Assembly: GCA_900543515.1 (NCBI GenBank) | Contig: UQRW01000039.1 | Location: 1 to 17,686 of the forward strand | From: an uncultured Collinsella sp. | GTDB taxonomy: Bacteria > Actinomycetota > Coriobacteriia > Coriobacteriales > Coriobacteriaceae | DNA: 17,686 bases | Reading direction: 5' to 3' | Shown here: positions 1 to 7,483 of the stretch, one piece after another | Position numbering within the stretch: position 1 is the first letter of the stretch | Layout of the letters: each line of letters begins with the position of its first letter | Notes under the pieces: generated by a model | The model's input: only the letters and a program-made list of their open reading frames with translations | Databases searched by the model: none | Told to the model about the DNA's origin: nothing | Translations under genes and position numbers: made by a program

Positions 1-29
1 CCTTTTGGGGCGGCACGTTTTTGTGTGGG

Positions 30-234
30 TGGACAGTTAGTTCAGATACGTATTATTCGGGCGGTTTAATAGCTGGGTTTGGAGCCCTCGGGGGCCTGTT
101 GGACGCCTTTAGATGACCTGAGGCGCTTGGTTTTGGGCTTAAAACGCCCGTTTTGAGGATCAAACTGCGTCAAACGAAGCGTCCGAATGCAATTTGAGGG
201 GGTTTGATTTATACATATCTGAACTAACTGTCCA
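30..234. repeat. MITE-like element with 24-bp terminal inverted repeats
   Basis: The left end (30-53) begins TGGACAGTTAGTTCAGATA. Its reverse complement occupies the right end (211-234). The 24-bp arms differ at one base (GATACGTAT against GATATGTAT). The interior of about 157 bp holds no convincing gene, only a GC-rich stretch and a small internal palindrome (AAAACGCCCGTTTT, about 141-154). The same two bases (GG) flank both ends, which is too little to claim a target-site duplication. Length, perfect ends and lack of coding content fit a non-autonomous mobile element. A long-range RNA hairpin or paired regulatory sites are less likely alternatives. Copy number cannot be judged from one window. 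Confidence 0.6.
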
Positions 235-516
235 GGCGACTCTGTTCGGGGTCGGCGTGCCTTGCTTGTGGTCCCTGTCTTCACAATTTGCGTCAAGCTT
301 TTGGTTAGCTTTTGGTCAGTTGGCGGGATGGCGGGAGGGCAAAAGATCGCTGGCGAAAAAAGCTCAAAGAAAGTGCTGGTAGGGGAGTTGTTGAGCTTTT
401 CGACAGCTTTTGGGCAAAAGAAACTTTGTGGCTATTGCCAGCGATTGCATTGTCGCGGTCATGGTGGTGCGGGATGCTGGTCGTAAGCGTCGAATGCTCC
501 GATTTTGGAGGCCAGC
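235..516. other. Gene-free stretch with phased AGCTTTT repeats
   Basis: I see no gene here: the short open frames lack ribosome binding sites and protein-like composition. AGCTTTT occurs at 296 and 307 (both continuing GGT), and again at 394 and 405. Each pair is spaced 11 bp, about one helical turn. An inverted copy (AAAAGCT) lies at 358-364. The stretch is less GC-rich than the flanking genes. It could be a leader or regulatory region for the small membrane protein that follows, or decayed DNA next to the inverted-repeat element. No clear -35/-10 pair was found. Confidence 0.4.
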
Positions 517-939
517 ATGGATCTGTTTCTTGAGACTCCGCAGCAGCAAGCTGAGCGCATGCTGCGTCAGCAGCAACGACTCATGGAGATGCAAATGCAG
601 GGGGCGGCAGCCCAGCCCCCTGCGCAAAATGCCACGCCTGCGGTTTCGCCTGCGGGCGAATCGGCACCAGAGGCCTATTCCGTACAGCAAGATTCATATG
701 CGCAGGAGCTCGCGTTCGACAAAAGTCGCACGCGTCGCCGCCGCATGGGCCAGCGCCTGCGCACATTGGCGATGATCGTGCTCATTCCGCTAGGACTTGC
801 GGCGATTTTCTTGGTCTCGTATGCGCTCACGTGCATCCTCAACGGCGCATCGCCCAACGAGGTGCTCCAACATCTGTCAGCCCTCGGCCAGCGCCTAGGC
901 GATGTCGCAACAACCATCCGCGCCGGCTGGGAGAGTTAG
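517..939 (+). CDS. Small single-pass membrane protein of unknown function
   Basis: This 140-residue protein is not one I recognise. The N-terminal third is rich in Gln, Met and Arg (residues 8-28) and probably helical. A Pro/Ala/Ser-rich linker of low complexity follows, then a basic patch (SRTRRRRMGQRLR, about residues 70-82). A single hydrophobic helix spans about 84-108, and the 32-residue tail is amphipathic. The basic patch before the helix suggests the N-terminus stays in the cytoplasm (positive-inside rule). I chose ATG 517 because GGAG at 507-510 sits six bases upstream; a TTG at 505 in the same frame overlaps that binding site. It stands alone, 123 bp before the nucleotidyltransferase gene. 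The frame is real by composition and RBS; the function is unknown. Confidence 0.7.
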   Translation: MDLFLETPQQQAERMLRQQQRLMEMQMQGAAAQPPAQNATPAVSPAGESAPEAYSVQQDSYAQELAFDKSRTRRRRMGQRLRTLAMIVLIPLGLAAIFLVSYALTCILNGASPNEVLQHLSALGQRLGDVATTIRAGWES

Positions 940-1062
940 CGTTTGTCACATTAGGACTTCCAGGGTGTACGAATTATCGCCACGAGCAGAATTCTTGCAT
1001 CCTGTGGGTCCTGTCGTGCGACTGAATAGTATTATTGAAGATAAATAATAATAGGATTTGCT

Positions 1063-1593
1063 ATGTATAAGCAGGATTTAGAGCAGACTCTTTTGGGCAT
1101 TGACGAAGAGGCGGAGCTGGAAATAGGTCCAAGAGACGACAGGCCGAACGTTGTATTGGTGGGAGGAAGCGCCTTCATGCTAAACGATGTGACGAATCGT
1201 TCGGTTACACATGACATTGATGTGTTTGAGGCAGATAGGTGCCTCCGCGAGATCATAGCTCGATACCCCGAGGTGAATGGTATGGCGGTGGCATATTGTA
1301 ATCAGATGCCGTTCAATTACGAAGATCGTTTGATTCCCTTGGATATTGGGGCGCGCTTTATCAGGTACTTTACGCCATCCTTGGAGGACCTGGCGGTAAT
1401 GAAGCTCTATGCCTGTCGTCCGAACGACATCATCGATCTTCATAGCCAGGCATTCGTCGACCGACTTGATTGGGGACTGCTCGAACGGCTTATATTCGAC
1501 GAGGGCGAGGCGCTGGCGTCGTCGCCTTCGGAGCGGAGTTATCAAGAGATGGTCTGCGCATACAGCCAATACAAAAAGGAGGTGCTCGGTTGA
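1063..1593 (+). CDS. DUF6036/AbiEii-like nucleotidyltransferase, candidate toxin
   Basis: The 176-residue product carries the signature of the nucleotidyltransferase superfamily: GGSAF at residues 34-38 on the loop before the active site, then THDIDVF at 49-55 supplying the two metal-binding aspartates D51 and D53. A later segment LEDLAVMKLYACRPNDIIDL (about 107-126) matches the conserved helix of AbiEii/DUF6036 proteins, with K114 as the usual invariant lysine. D94 is a possible third acidic residue. Members of this family act as toxins in type IV (AbiE) and related toxin-antitoxin systems, where some modify tRNA. It is followed, with a 4-bp overlap, by an HTH-protein gene, which suggests a two-gene module. 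Codon use includes AGA, AGG and ATA more than the neighbours do, hinting at transfer. The enzymatic activity is inferred; the fold assignment is fairly secure. Confidence 0.75.
   Translation: MYKQDLEQTLLGIDEEAELEIGPRDDRPNVVLVGGSAFMLNDVTNRSVTHDIDVFEADRCLREIIARYPEVNGMAVAYCNQMPFNYEDRLIPLDIGARFIRYFTPSLEDLAVMKLYACRPNDIIDLHSQAFVDRLDWGLLERLIFDEGEALASSPSERSYQEMVCAYSQYKKEVLG
1575..1583 (+). promoter_or_regulatory. RBS fixing a TTG start in an overlap
   Basis: AAAGGAGGT lies inside the 3' end of the nucleotidyltransferase gene, with six bases between it and TTG 1590. The start and the upstream stop overlap as TTGA, so the second protein is probably translated by coupling or re-initiation. This decides the start in favour of TTG 1590 over the longer frame open from 1470. 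Confidence 0.75.
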
Positions 1594-2153
1594 ATCTGAC
1601 CTTTGAGGGATTCTTAAAAGGCTATTGCCGAGAGCTATCCGGACAGCAGTCGCTCAGTTTTAGAAAACTGGTTAAGCAAGCGACGACGGTTGCGCCGCGC
1701 GTGGCGGAGCCCCTGTTTTTGCTCGCTTTGGCACAGGGTAAAGCCGAATACGTTCTGGGCTTATCCGAGGGTTCGTGGATGGAAGAGGGTTACCGAGGCG
1801 TTTTATCCTTGTACGGTCAAGCGGGTAGCATGGCGTCTCTATGCGCCAAAAGTGAGCTCCCAAATCGTTATGCCAACGTTTGGCGTGCGTATAGAGCGGT
1901 GAAGGAAAAGCCGGCGGCCGATAGAAGGGTGAACGCCCTGATGAGAAAGAAAACGCTGGAAGCATTGGAGGAATCGGGTGTAACGCGCTATGGCCTCTGC
2001 CGTGCTCTGCACCTGAATAAAGGAAACGTATACGCATACTTGGCCGGCGATGACTCAAAGGTGAGCAGGAAAACGGCGCGCCGCATTATGGAATATGCGG
2101 AGGAGAGGGGCACCCAAGAAGGGGCCGGGCGCCCGGTGTGTGTGGCGGGGTAA
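1590..2153 (+). CDS. HTH protein coupled to the nucleotidyltransferase, candidate antitoxin
   Basis: The 187-residue product starts at TTG 1590, whose RBS is inside the preceding gene. Residues 1-115 form a mainly helical domain that I do not recognise. Residues about 122-170 look like a helix-turn-helix of the Xre/Cro kind: a helix (TLEALEESG), then SGVTRYGLCRALHLNKGNVYAYL, where NKGNVYAYL is the recognition helix, then KVSRKTARRIMEYAEE. The C-terminus is short and disordered. In AbiE-like systems the partner of the nucleotidyltransferase is also a winged-helix or HTH protein that autoregulates, but there the regulator usually comes first; here it is second. Antitoxin function is inference from context. 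It could instead be only a transcriptional repressor of the pair, or a non-toxic regulatory partner. Confidence 0.7.
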   Translation: MNLTFEGFLKGYCRELSGQQSLSFRKLVKQATTVAPRVAEPLFLLALAQGKAEYVLGLSEGSWMEEGYRGVLSLYGQAGSMASLCAKSELPNRYANVWRAYRAVKEKPAADRRVNALMRKKTLEALEESGVTRYGLCRALHLNKGNVYAYLAGDDSKVSRKTARRIMEYAEERGTQEGAGRPVCVAG

Positions 2154-2204
2154 GATTGATCGCGGTTTTGATTGGTGCTCGATTGGGTTTGTTGGGCGGA
2201 GATT

Positions 2205-3560
2205 ATGTCTGCTATTGATATTGTGCTTGTTGCGATCGCCTTGGTGGCGGTGGGGGTTGCTGCGGCTTGCGCCCTTCAGCTCAAGAGCCTGCGTGCCGAG
2301 TTGCGGGAGCGTGGCGACGGTGGCGCGGAAACGCTGGCAGCACTCGAGCAGGCCAACAACGCGCTCGATGCCCTGAACGTCGCGCTGGCCGAAACCCGCC
2401 GCACGGCCAATGCCATCGCGCAGCAGCAGACGACCGATGCGGCCGTGGAACAGCAACGTTACCTGACCATCGCACGCGAGTTCTCGCAAGCTGGTGACCG
2501 GATGGATGACCTGCGCCGCGAGACGGCCCAACAGCTCGGCGCCAATCGCGAGGGCATCGAGCATCGCCTGGACAAGGTGCGCGAGACGGTCGATGCTCAG
2601 CTGGGCGCCATCCGCAAAGACAACAACGTGCAGCTCGATCAGATGCGCGCGACGGTGGACGAGAAGCTCTCCCGCACGCTCAACGACCGACTGTCGGCAT
2701 CGTTTAAGCAGGTGAGCGACCAGCTCGAGGCCGTGTATAAGGGCCTGGGCGATATGCAATCTATCGCCACCGGCGTAGGCGACCTCAAGCGTGTGCTGGG
2801 CAATGTAAAAGCGCGCGGCATTTTGGGCGAGGTGCAGCTGGGTGCAATTCTGGCGGACATCCTTACACCCGACCAGTATCTGGAAAACGTCGCCACCAAG
2901 CCCGGTGCCTCGGAGCGCGTTGAGTTTGCCGTCAAGCTGCCGGTAGACGAGGGCGATCCCGTGCTGCTGCCGATCGATTCCAAATTCCCGGGCGACGCGT
3001 ACGAGCATCTGATCGACGCCCAGGAGTCGGGCGATGCGGAGGCCGTTGCCGCAGCGCGCAAGACGCTCGATATGATGGTGAAACGCGAGGCAAAGGACAT
3101 CTGCGAAAAGTACCTGAGTGTGCCGGCAACGACCAACTTTGGCATCATGTTCGTGCCGTTTGAAGGACTGTACGCCGAGGTCGTCAGCCGCCCCGGGCTT
3201 ATCGAGACCCTGGGCCGCGACTATCACGTCAACGTAGCCGGTCCCAGCACCATGGCGGCCATCCTCAACAGTCTGCAGATGAGCTATCAGACGTTTAAGT
3301 TGCAAAAACGTACCGACGACGTGCTGCGCGTGCTCTCCGCCGTCAAGGCCGAGCTGCCGCGCTATCAAAAGGCGCTGCGCCGCGCCCAGCAGCAGATCGA
3401 GACCGCGGGCAAAACGGTCGAGGGCATCATCACCACGCGCACCAACGTCATGGAGCGCAAGCTCAAGGACATCGACGCACTGGAAGACGTCGACCAAGCC
3501 GATGAGATCTTGGGACTCACGTCCGCGGACCTTCTCACAGACCAAGAAGACGAAGGCTAA
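2205..3560 (+). CDS. rmuC: DNA recombination protein RmuC
   Basis: The 451-residue protein has the standard RmuC layout. A hydrophobic N-terminal segment (about residues 1-24) is followed by a long Ala/Gln/Glu/Arg-rich coiled coil (about 25-185) and the conserved RmuC domain (about 190-420). The domain contains the core KARGILGEVQLGAIL and LPIDSKFPGD (I257-D264), with D258 and K260 in a PD-(D/E)XK-like nuclease arrangement. E. coli RmuC limits inversions and is thought to process DNA at replication or recombination intermediates; the biochemical mechanism is not settled. I chose ATG 2205 because the hydrophobic segment follows directly. The purine-rich GGCGGAG just upstream is unusually close (3 nt), and TTG 2172 in the same frame is an alternative. 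An intrinsic terminator follows. Confidence 0.9.
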   Translation: MSAIDIVLVAIALVAVGVAAACALQLKSLRAELRERGDGGAETLAALEQANNALDALNVALAETRRTANAIAQQQTTDAAVEQQRYLTIAREFSQAGDRMDDLRRETAQQLGANREGIEHRLDKVRETVDAQLGAIRKDNNVQLDQMRATVDEKLSRTLNDRLSASFKQVSDQLEAVYKGLGDMQSIATGVGDLKRVLGNVKARGILGEVQLGAILADILTPDQYLENVATKPGASERVEFAVKLPVDEGDPVLLPIDSKFPGDAYEHLIDAQESGDAEAVAAARKTLDMMVKREAKDICEKYLSVPATTNFGIMFVPFEGLYAEVVSRPGLIETLGRDYHVNVAGPSTMAAILNSLQMSYQTFKLQKRTDDVLRVLSAVKAELPRYQKALRRAQQQIETAGKTVEGIITTRTNVMERKLKDIDALEDVDQADEILGLTSADLLTDQEDEG

Positions 3561-3575
3561 TTGCAACAAGACGGT

Positions 3576-3612
3576 GGGGCGCCGGCGTAAACGCTGGTGC
3601 CCCGCTGCTTTT
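3576..3612 (+). terminator. Intrinsic terminator after rmuC
   Basis: A 12-bp stem (3576-3587 with 3592-3603, two G-U pairs) closes a TAAA loop and is followed by GCTGCTTTT. It separates rmuC from the ABC exporter, which therefore needs its own promoter. Confidence 0.75.
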
Positions 3613-3622
3613 CGCATCGCGC

Positions 3623-3653
3623 TTGCCTGGAGTGTGCTCCAATGTGAAACAAT
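3623..3653 (+). promoter_or_regulatory. MerR-like promoter/operator of the ABC exporter
   Basis: TTGCCT (3623-3628) and AACAAT (3648-3653) are separated by 19 bp, longer than the usual 17. An inverted repeat TGGAG-TGTG-CTCCA (3628-3641) lies between the two elements. An over-long spacer filled by a dyad is the hallmark of promoters switched by MerR-family activators. Each hexamer matches consensus at only four of six positions. No MerR-family gene lies in the window, so the regulator would be elsewhere. Confidence 0.4.
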
Positions 3654-3687
3654 GGCGTTTCGTCCTATCAGATGCGAAAGGAAGCCC

Positions 3688-5490
3688 ATGTCTCAGAGAA
3701 GCACCAGTCCGCTCAAACGCTCCACCGTGCGCCGCACGCTGCAGCGTTTTTGGGACGTCACGCGCACACAGCCGTTGATCGTCTTTCTCTCGGTGTTCTC
3801 GTCGGCGGGCTACATCTTTTTGCTTACGTTTGCCAACACCTACGTGATGGCCCTTATCGTCGACCGCGTCCAGGCCGGCCCCGTGGCGGGCGACCAGGTG
3901 CTTGAGGTCTTTGGCCCCTACATTCTGGCGCTCGTGCTCGTTAACCTGGTAGGCCAGATCCTCTCCAAGCTGCAGGACTACACCGTCTACAAGCTCGAGA
4001 TTGCGGGCAACTATCACCTGGCGCGCCTGTGCTTTGACACGCTCTCCAATCAATCCATGACATTCCACACCAGTCGCTTTGGCGGATCGCTTGTGAGCCA
4101 GACGAGTCGTTTTATGAGCGGCTACACGGGTCTGGTGGACGTGACGGTGTATTCGCTCATTCCCACCATCACCTCGGTTGTCTGCACGGTGGCGGCGCTC
4201 GCCCCGGTGGTGCCGACGTTTACCGTGATCCTGGTGGGCATCATGGTCGTCTACATTGCGTTTGTCTGGCTTATGTACAAGCGCATCATGCCGCTTTCGG
4301 CCGCGACGTCCGCCGCTCAGAACAAGCTGTCGGGCGTGCTGTCCGACGCGGTCACAAACATCCTGGCCGTCAAAACCTGCGGGCGCGAGGACTTTGAGCG
4401 CGACCTATTCGATACCGCCGACCGCGCCGCGCGCGATGCCGAAACGGTTTCGATGCACGCCATGATGCAGCGCAACTTTACGACCTCGGGCCTTATCGTC
4501 ATTACCATGGCCGTGGTGAGTGTGTTCGTCGCGGGCGGCAACGCGTGGTTTGGCATCTCGGCCGGCACGCTCGTCATGATCTTTACCTATACGTATAACC
4601 TCACTATGCGTCTGAACTACGTGAGCTCCATGATGCAGCGCATCAACCGTGCGCTGGGCGATGCGGCCGAGATGGCGCGCGTGCTGGACGAGCCGTGTCT
4701 GGTGGCAGACGACGAGAATGCCCCCGAGCTCAAAGTGACCGAGGGCGCGATTGATTTTGAGCACTTGAGCTTTGCATACCGTGACGCCGCGGCAGGCGAG
4801 AGCGTGTTCAACGATCTGACGCTCCATGTGGCGGCGGGCCAGCGCGTGGGTCTGGTGGGCAAATCGGGCTCGGGCAAGACGACGCTCACCAAGCTGTTGT
4901 TGCGCCTGGACGACGTGCAGGGCGGCCGCGTGCTCGTGGACGGCCAGGACGTCTCGCGCTGCACGCAGCAGAGCCTGCGCCGTCAGGTTGCCTACGTGCC
5001 GCAAGAGGCGCTGCTGTTCCACCGCTCCATTCGCGAGAATATCGCCTACGGCCGCCCCGACGCTACCGACGAGCGGATCCGCGAGGCTGCGCGCCTGGCC
5101 AACGCCCTGGAATTTATCGATCGCCTGCCCTGTGGCTTTGACACCATGGTGGGCGAGCGCGGCGTCAAGCTTTCGGGCGGCCAACGCCAGCGCGTGGCCA
5201 TCGCCCGCGCCATTCTCACTGACGCGCCGATTCTGGTGCTCGACGAGGCGACGTCTGCCCTGGACAGCGAGTCCGAGGCGTTGGTGCAGGAGGCGCTCGA
5301 GAACCTGATGCGCGGGCGCACCTCCATTGTGGTGGCGCATCGCCTGTCCACCGTGGCGGCGCTCGACCGCATCGTGGTGTTGGCGGACGGTGAGATTGTC
5401 GAGGACGGCACACATGCGCAGCTTGTCGAGGCGGGCGGCGAATACGCAAGCCTGTGGAGCCGCCAGACCGGCGCATTTTTGGAGGCTTAA
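3688..5490 (+). CDS. Type I ABC exporter, fused membrane and ATPase domains
   Basis: The 600-residue half-transporter has an N-terminal six-helix membrane domain (about residues 28-325) and a C-terminal ATPase domain (about 355-595). Motifs seen: Walker A GKSGSGKTT (from G391), Q-loop in YVPQEALLF, signature LSGGQRQR (from L495), Walker B LVLDEATSALD with D519 and catalytic E520, and H-loop H551 in VAHRLSTV. It is expected to work as a homodimer, since no second half-transporter is adjacent. Substrate cannot be read from the sequence; lipids, peptides and drugs are all possible. ATG 3688 follows AAAGGAAG at 3677-3684. The frame stays open upstream into rmuC, but that part lies across the terminator. 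It is the first gene after the terminator, with nth 63 bp downstream. Confidence 0.88.
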   Translation: MSQRSTSPLKRSTVRRTLQRFWDVTRTQPLIVFLSVFSSAGYIFLLTFANTYVMALIVDRVQAGPVAGDQVLEVFGPYILALVLVNLVGQILSKLQDYTVYKLEIAGNYHLARLCFDTLSNQSMTFHTSRFGGSLVSQTSRFMSGYTGLVDVTVYSLIPTITSVVCTVAALAPVVPTFTVILVGIMVVYIAFVWLMYKRIMPLSAATSAAQNKLSGVLSDAVTNILAVKTCGREDFERDLFDTADRAARDAETVSMHAMMQRNFTTSGLIVITMAVVSVFVAGGNAWFGISAGTLVMIFTYTYNLTMRLNYVSSMMQRINRALGDAAEMARVLDEPCLVADDENAPELKVTEGAIDFEHLSFAYRDAAAGESVFNDLTLHVAAGQRVGLVGKSGSGKTTLTKLLLRLDDVQGGRVLVDGQDVSRCTQQSLRRQVAYVPQEALLFHRSIRENIAYGRPDATDERIREAARLANALEFIDRLPCGFDTMVGERGVKLSGGQRQRVAIARAILTDAPILVLDEATSALDSESEALVQEALENLMRGRTSIVVAHRLSTVAALDRIVVLADGEIVEDGTHAQLVEAGGEYASLWSRQTGAFLEA

Positions 5491-5553
5491 GGCCCCCGTA
5501 CGTGGGACAATCGTTTCCGTGAAGTTATGTTTCTGCCGAGCCGAGGAGTCGTT

Positions 5554-6219
5554 ATGCCACGCGAGACCAATGCCGCCAAACGCGAGCGCGCCATCGAGGT
5601 GTGCGAGCGCCTTAACCGTCGCTATGGCCCGGTCGAGTGCTTCTTGGACCACGAGAATCCCTTTAGGCTGCTCATCGCGGTGCTGCTCTCGGCTCAGACG
5701 ACCGACGCACAGGTCAACAAGGTGACGCCCCAACTGTTTGCCCAGTGGCCAACGCCCGAGGCCATGGCGGGGGCGAGTGTGGCAGATGTGGCCGATACCA
5801 TCAAGTCACTCGGCTTTTATAAGAGTAAGGCCAAGCATGCCGTGGAGGCCGCGCAGATGATCGTCGCCGATTACGGCGGCGAGGTGCCGGCAGACATGAA
5901 GGAACTCGTCAAGCTGCCGGGCGTTGGGCGCAAGACGGCGAACATCGTGCTCAACGTGGGGTACGGCATCGTGGAAGGCATCGCGGTGGATACGCACGTC
6001 AACCGCATCGCGCACCGCCTGATGCTGAGTCCCAAGACGCACGCCAAAGAGCCGCTCAAGACCGAGCAAGATCTGCTCAAGATCTTGCCGCACGAGTATT
6101 GGGAGTCGGTCAATCACCAGTGGATCACCTTTGGCCGCGAGATTTGCGATGCCCGTAAGCCCAAGTGCGACGAGTGCCCGCTGGCAGACCTTTGCCCCAG
6201 CGTGCGTGTGACGGGATAG
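5554..6219 (+). CDS. nth: Endonuclease III, base-excision repair
   Basis: The 221-residue enzyme is a DNA glycosylase/AP lyase that removes oxidised pyrimidines. The helix-hairpin-helix LPGVGRKTANIVL carries the catalytic lysine K127, and D146 in AVDTHVNR is the second catalytic residue. The four cysteines of the [4Fe-4S] loop are present at the end with spacing C-x6-C-x2-C-x5-C (CDARKPKCDECPLADLC). Length matches the family. GAGGAG at 5543-5548 is five bases from ATG 5554, so I prefer it over the in-frame ATG 5527, which has no comparable site. It may be read with the exporter upstream. A weak -10-like GACAAT at 5506-5511 leaves a separate promoter possible. Confidence 0.95.
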   Translation: MPRETNAAKRERAIEVCERLNRRYGPVECFLDHENPFRLLIAVLLSAQTTDAQVNKVTPQLFAQWPTPEAMAGASVADVADTIKSLGFYKSKAKHAVEAAQMIVADYGGEVPADMKELVKLPGVGRKTANIVLNVGYGIVEGIAVDTHVNRIAHRLMLSPKTHAKEPLKTEQDLLKILPHEYWESVNHQWITFGREICDARKPKCDECPLADLCPSVRVTG

Positions 6220-6222
6220 GGC

Positions 6223-6239
6223 CCGGCACGTTTTGCCGG
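6223..6239 (+). terminator. Weak hairpin after nth
   Basis: CCGGCA (6223-6228) pairs with TGCCGG (6234-6239) around a five-base loop just after the nth stop codon. No T-run follows, so it is at best a weak or Rho-assisted terminator, or simply an mRNA 3' stem. Confidence 0.3.
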
Positions 6240-6337
6240 CACTCGAAGACGGCGATCAATGTTGCGCAACACATTTGGGCTGCGAGGGCTCAATATGATG
6301 GCGACAGATGCCGTTTGTTGTAAGGGGATGCCCGAAT

Positions 6338-7396
6338 ATGTTTTGCACCAAGTGTGGCTCCGAGATGCCCGACGGAACCGATTTTTGCACGAACTGCGGG
6401 GCGCGCATGGGCGCTGCCTCTCCGGCGGCCGCGCCTGCTGAGCCCGCACCGATGCCGGCGGCAGGGATGCCTCCCGTGCAGGGTGCCGTACAAAAGAAAT
6501 CGCATAAGCGCGCGGTGATTGTCGGCATGTGCGTGGCGGGCGTGCTCGTTGCCGGCGGTGCCGCTCTGGCGCTGACCGGCGTGCTGGGTCCGCTTGGGCA
6601 GGGCAACTCATCGCAGATTACGGTACTGGGGTCCGACGAGGGTTCGGCCGAGCACAAGGACAAGGGAAGCGCCAAGGAGAAGCCTGCCGCCGACGGGGAT
6701 GAGGCGGATGAGCCTGAGCAGACCGGCAGCAGTGTAAAAGTCGACCTCAATGACCAGGCAACCTATGCCGCGGCGAACCTGTTCCTATCGAACTTTACGG
6801 AGGAACACTTCGATCGGGACTGGTATCAGGCGGGCGGCTTCGATTCGACTGACGGACTTTCTGATGACGAGAAATACAAGCTGGTTAAGTTTATCTGGTG
6901 CCATTTTATTGACAACGCGCCGTATCGAATCGAGAAAGGCGACTATGACAACGGTAATAGCCAGCGTGTGGCGACTGATGTGATCAATAGGGAACTCAAC
7001 CGCTTGACGGGTCTGACGCTTTCCGATGCCGATATGACTTATGACAGAACGCCGGAGGGGCAGGCGATTCCTGATTCGGCCGAAGCGCATGGTGGGTACT
7101 TGTATCTGAAACAGGAATATGGCCAGGGAAATTACAACCCACCGTGTGCCATCGTTACGGGCGCGACTGACCTTGGCGACAACATCTACGAGCTCACCTA
7201 TGAGGTCTACAGTGCTGGCGGCATGTTACTTCCTTCCGACATCCCCGAGAGCACTTACGGCCTGCCAAAGAACCAGTTCATCGCCGCAATTCAAGCGGAC
7301 GCATCCATGGGCCGTACCGAGACTTGCACGGTCCGCGTCGCGCAGGGCGACGGCGCTCCGACCTTCACACTGCTTAAAATGGGCGTCTACGATTAG
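6338..7396 (+). CDS. Membrane-anchored zinc-ribbon protein, exported domain unknown
   Basis: The 352-residue protein starts with a short zinc ribbon (C3-x2-C6 ... C17-x2-C20, of the zinc_ribbon_2 kind). An Ala/Pro-rich linker and one transmembrane helix (about 58-83) follow. Next is a charged, low-complexity stalk rich in Lys, Glu, Asp and Gly (about 95-135) and a globular domain of about 215 residues outside the cell. That domain starts near LNDQATYAAANLFLSNFTEEHF, and I do not recognise it. This zinc-ribbon/TM/extracellular layout is common in Gram-positive and actinobacterial surface proteins of unknown role. ATG 6338 follows AAGGGGA at 6322-6328; an earlier in-frame start (6308) would put the binding site inside the gene. 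A -10-like TATGAT (6294-6299) lies upstream, and a strong terminator follows, so it is probably transcribed alone. Confidence 0.75.
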   Translation: MFCTKCGSEMPDGTDFCTNCGARMGAASPAAAPAEPAPMPAAGMPPVQGAVQKKSHKRAVIVGMCVAGVLVAGGAALALTGVLGPLGQGNSSQITVLGSDEGSAEHKDKGSAKEKPAADGDEADEPEQTGSSVKVDLNDQATYAAANLFLSNFTEEHFDRDWYQAGGFDSTDGLSDDEKYKLVKFIWCHFIDNAPYRIEKGDYDNGNSQRVATDVINRELNRLTGLTLSDADMTYDRTPEGQAIPDSAEAHGGYLYLKQEYGQGNYNPPCAIVTGATDLGDNIYELTYEVYSAGGMLLPSDIPESTYGLPKNQFIAAIQADASMGRTETCTVRVAQGDGAPTFTLLKMGVYD

Positions 7397-7422
7397 ACTC
7401 GGCGTATAGCTCACTCTGATAG

Positions 7423-7453
7423 CGCCAGACGGCTTGCCCGTCTGGCGTTTTTT
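7423..7453 (+). terminator. Strong intrinsic terminator
   Basis: A perfect 10-bp stem (CGCCAGACGG at 7423-7432 with CCGTCTGGCG at 7438-7447) closes a CTTGC loop and is followed by six T. It ends the zinc-ribbon gene transcript. Confidence 0.92.
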
Positions 7454-7483
7454 GCGGGGCTGTGCATGCGCTTGAGCAGGAGT
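7441..7483 (+). repeat. Intergenic repeat, copy A
   Basis: It starts at the 3' arm of the terminator (TCTGGCG plus T-run) and continues with 30 nt (7454-7483, GCGGGGCTG...TGAGC...GGAGT). Those 30 nt match 9167-9196 at 25 positions with no gap. Copy B lies upstream of mfd. Confidence 0.65.

Noticed and set aside
66..296. 76-residue minus-strand frame over the inverted-repeat element
   Set aside because: It reads straight through the right inverted repeat, has a basic low-complexity composition and no RBS.
364..690. 108-residue minus-strand frame before and across the small membrane protein
   Set aside because: Arg/Leu/His-rich with no RBS; it overlaps the better supported plus-strand gene at 517.
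2055..3689. 544-residue open frame on the minus strand opposite rmuC
   Set aside because: It mirrors rmuC codon positions in GC-rich DNA, has no RBS, and its composition (His, Arg, Leu, Ala) is typical of antisense shadow frames.
4405..5733. 442-residue minus-strand frame across the exporter and nth
   Set aside because: Spans two well-supported genes on the other strand, and its composition is a shadow.
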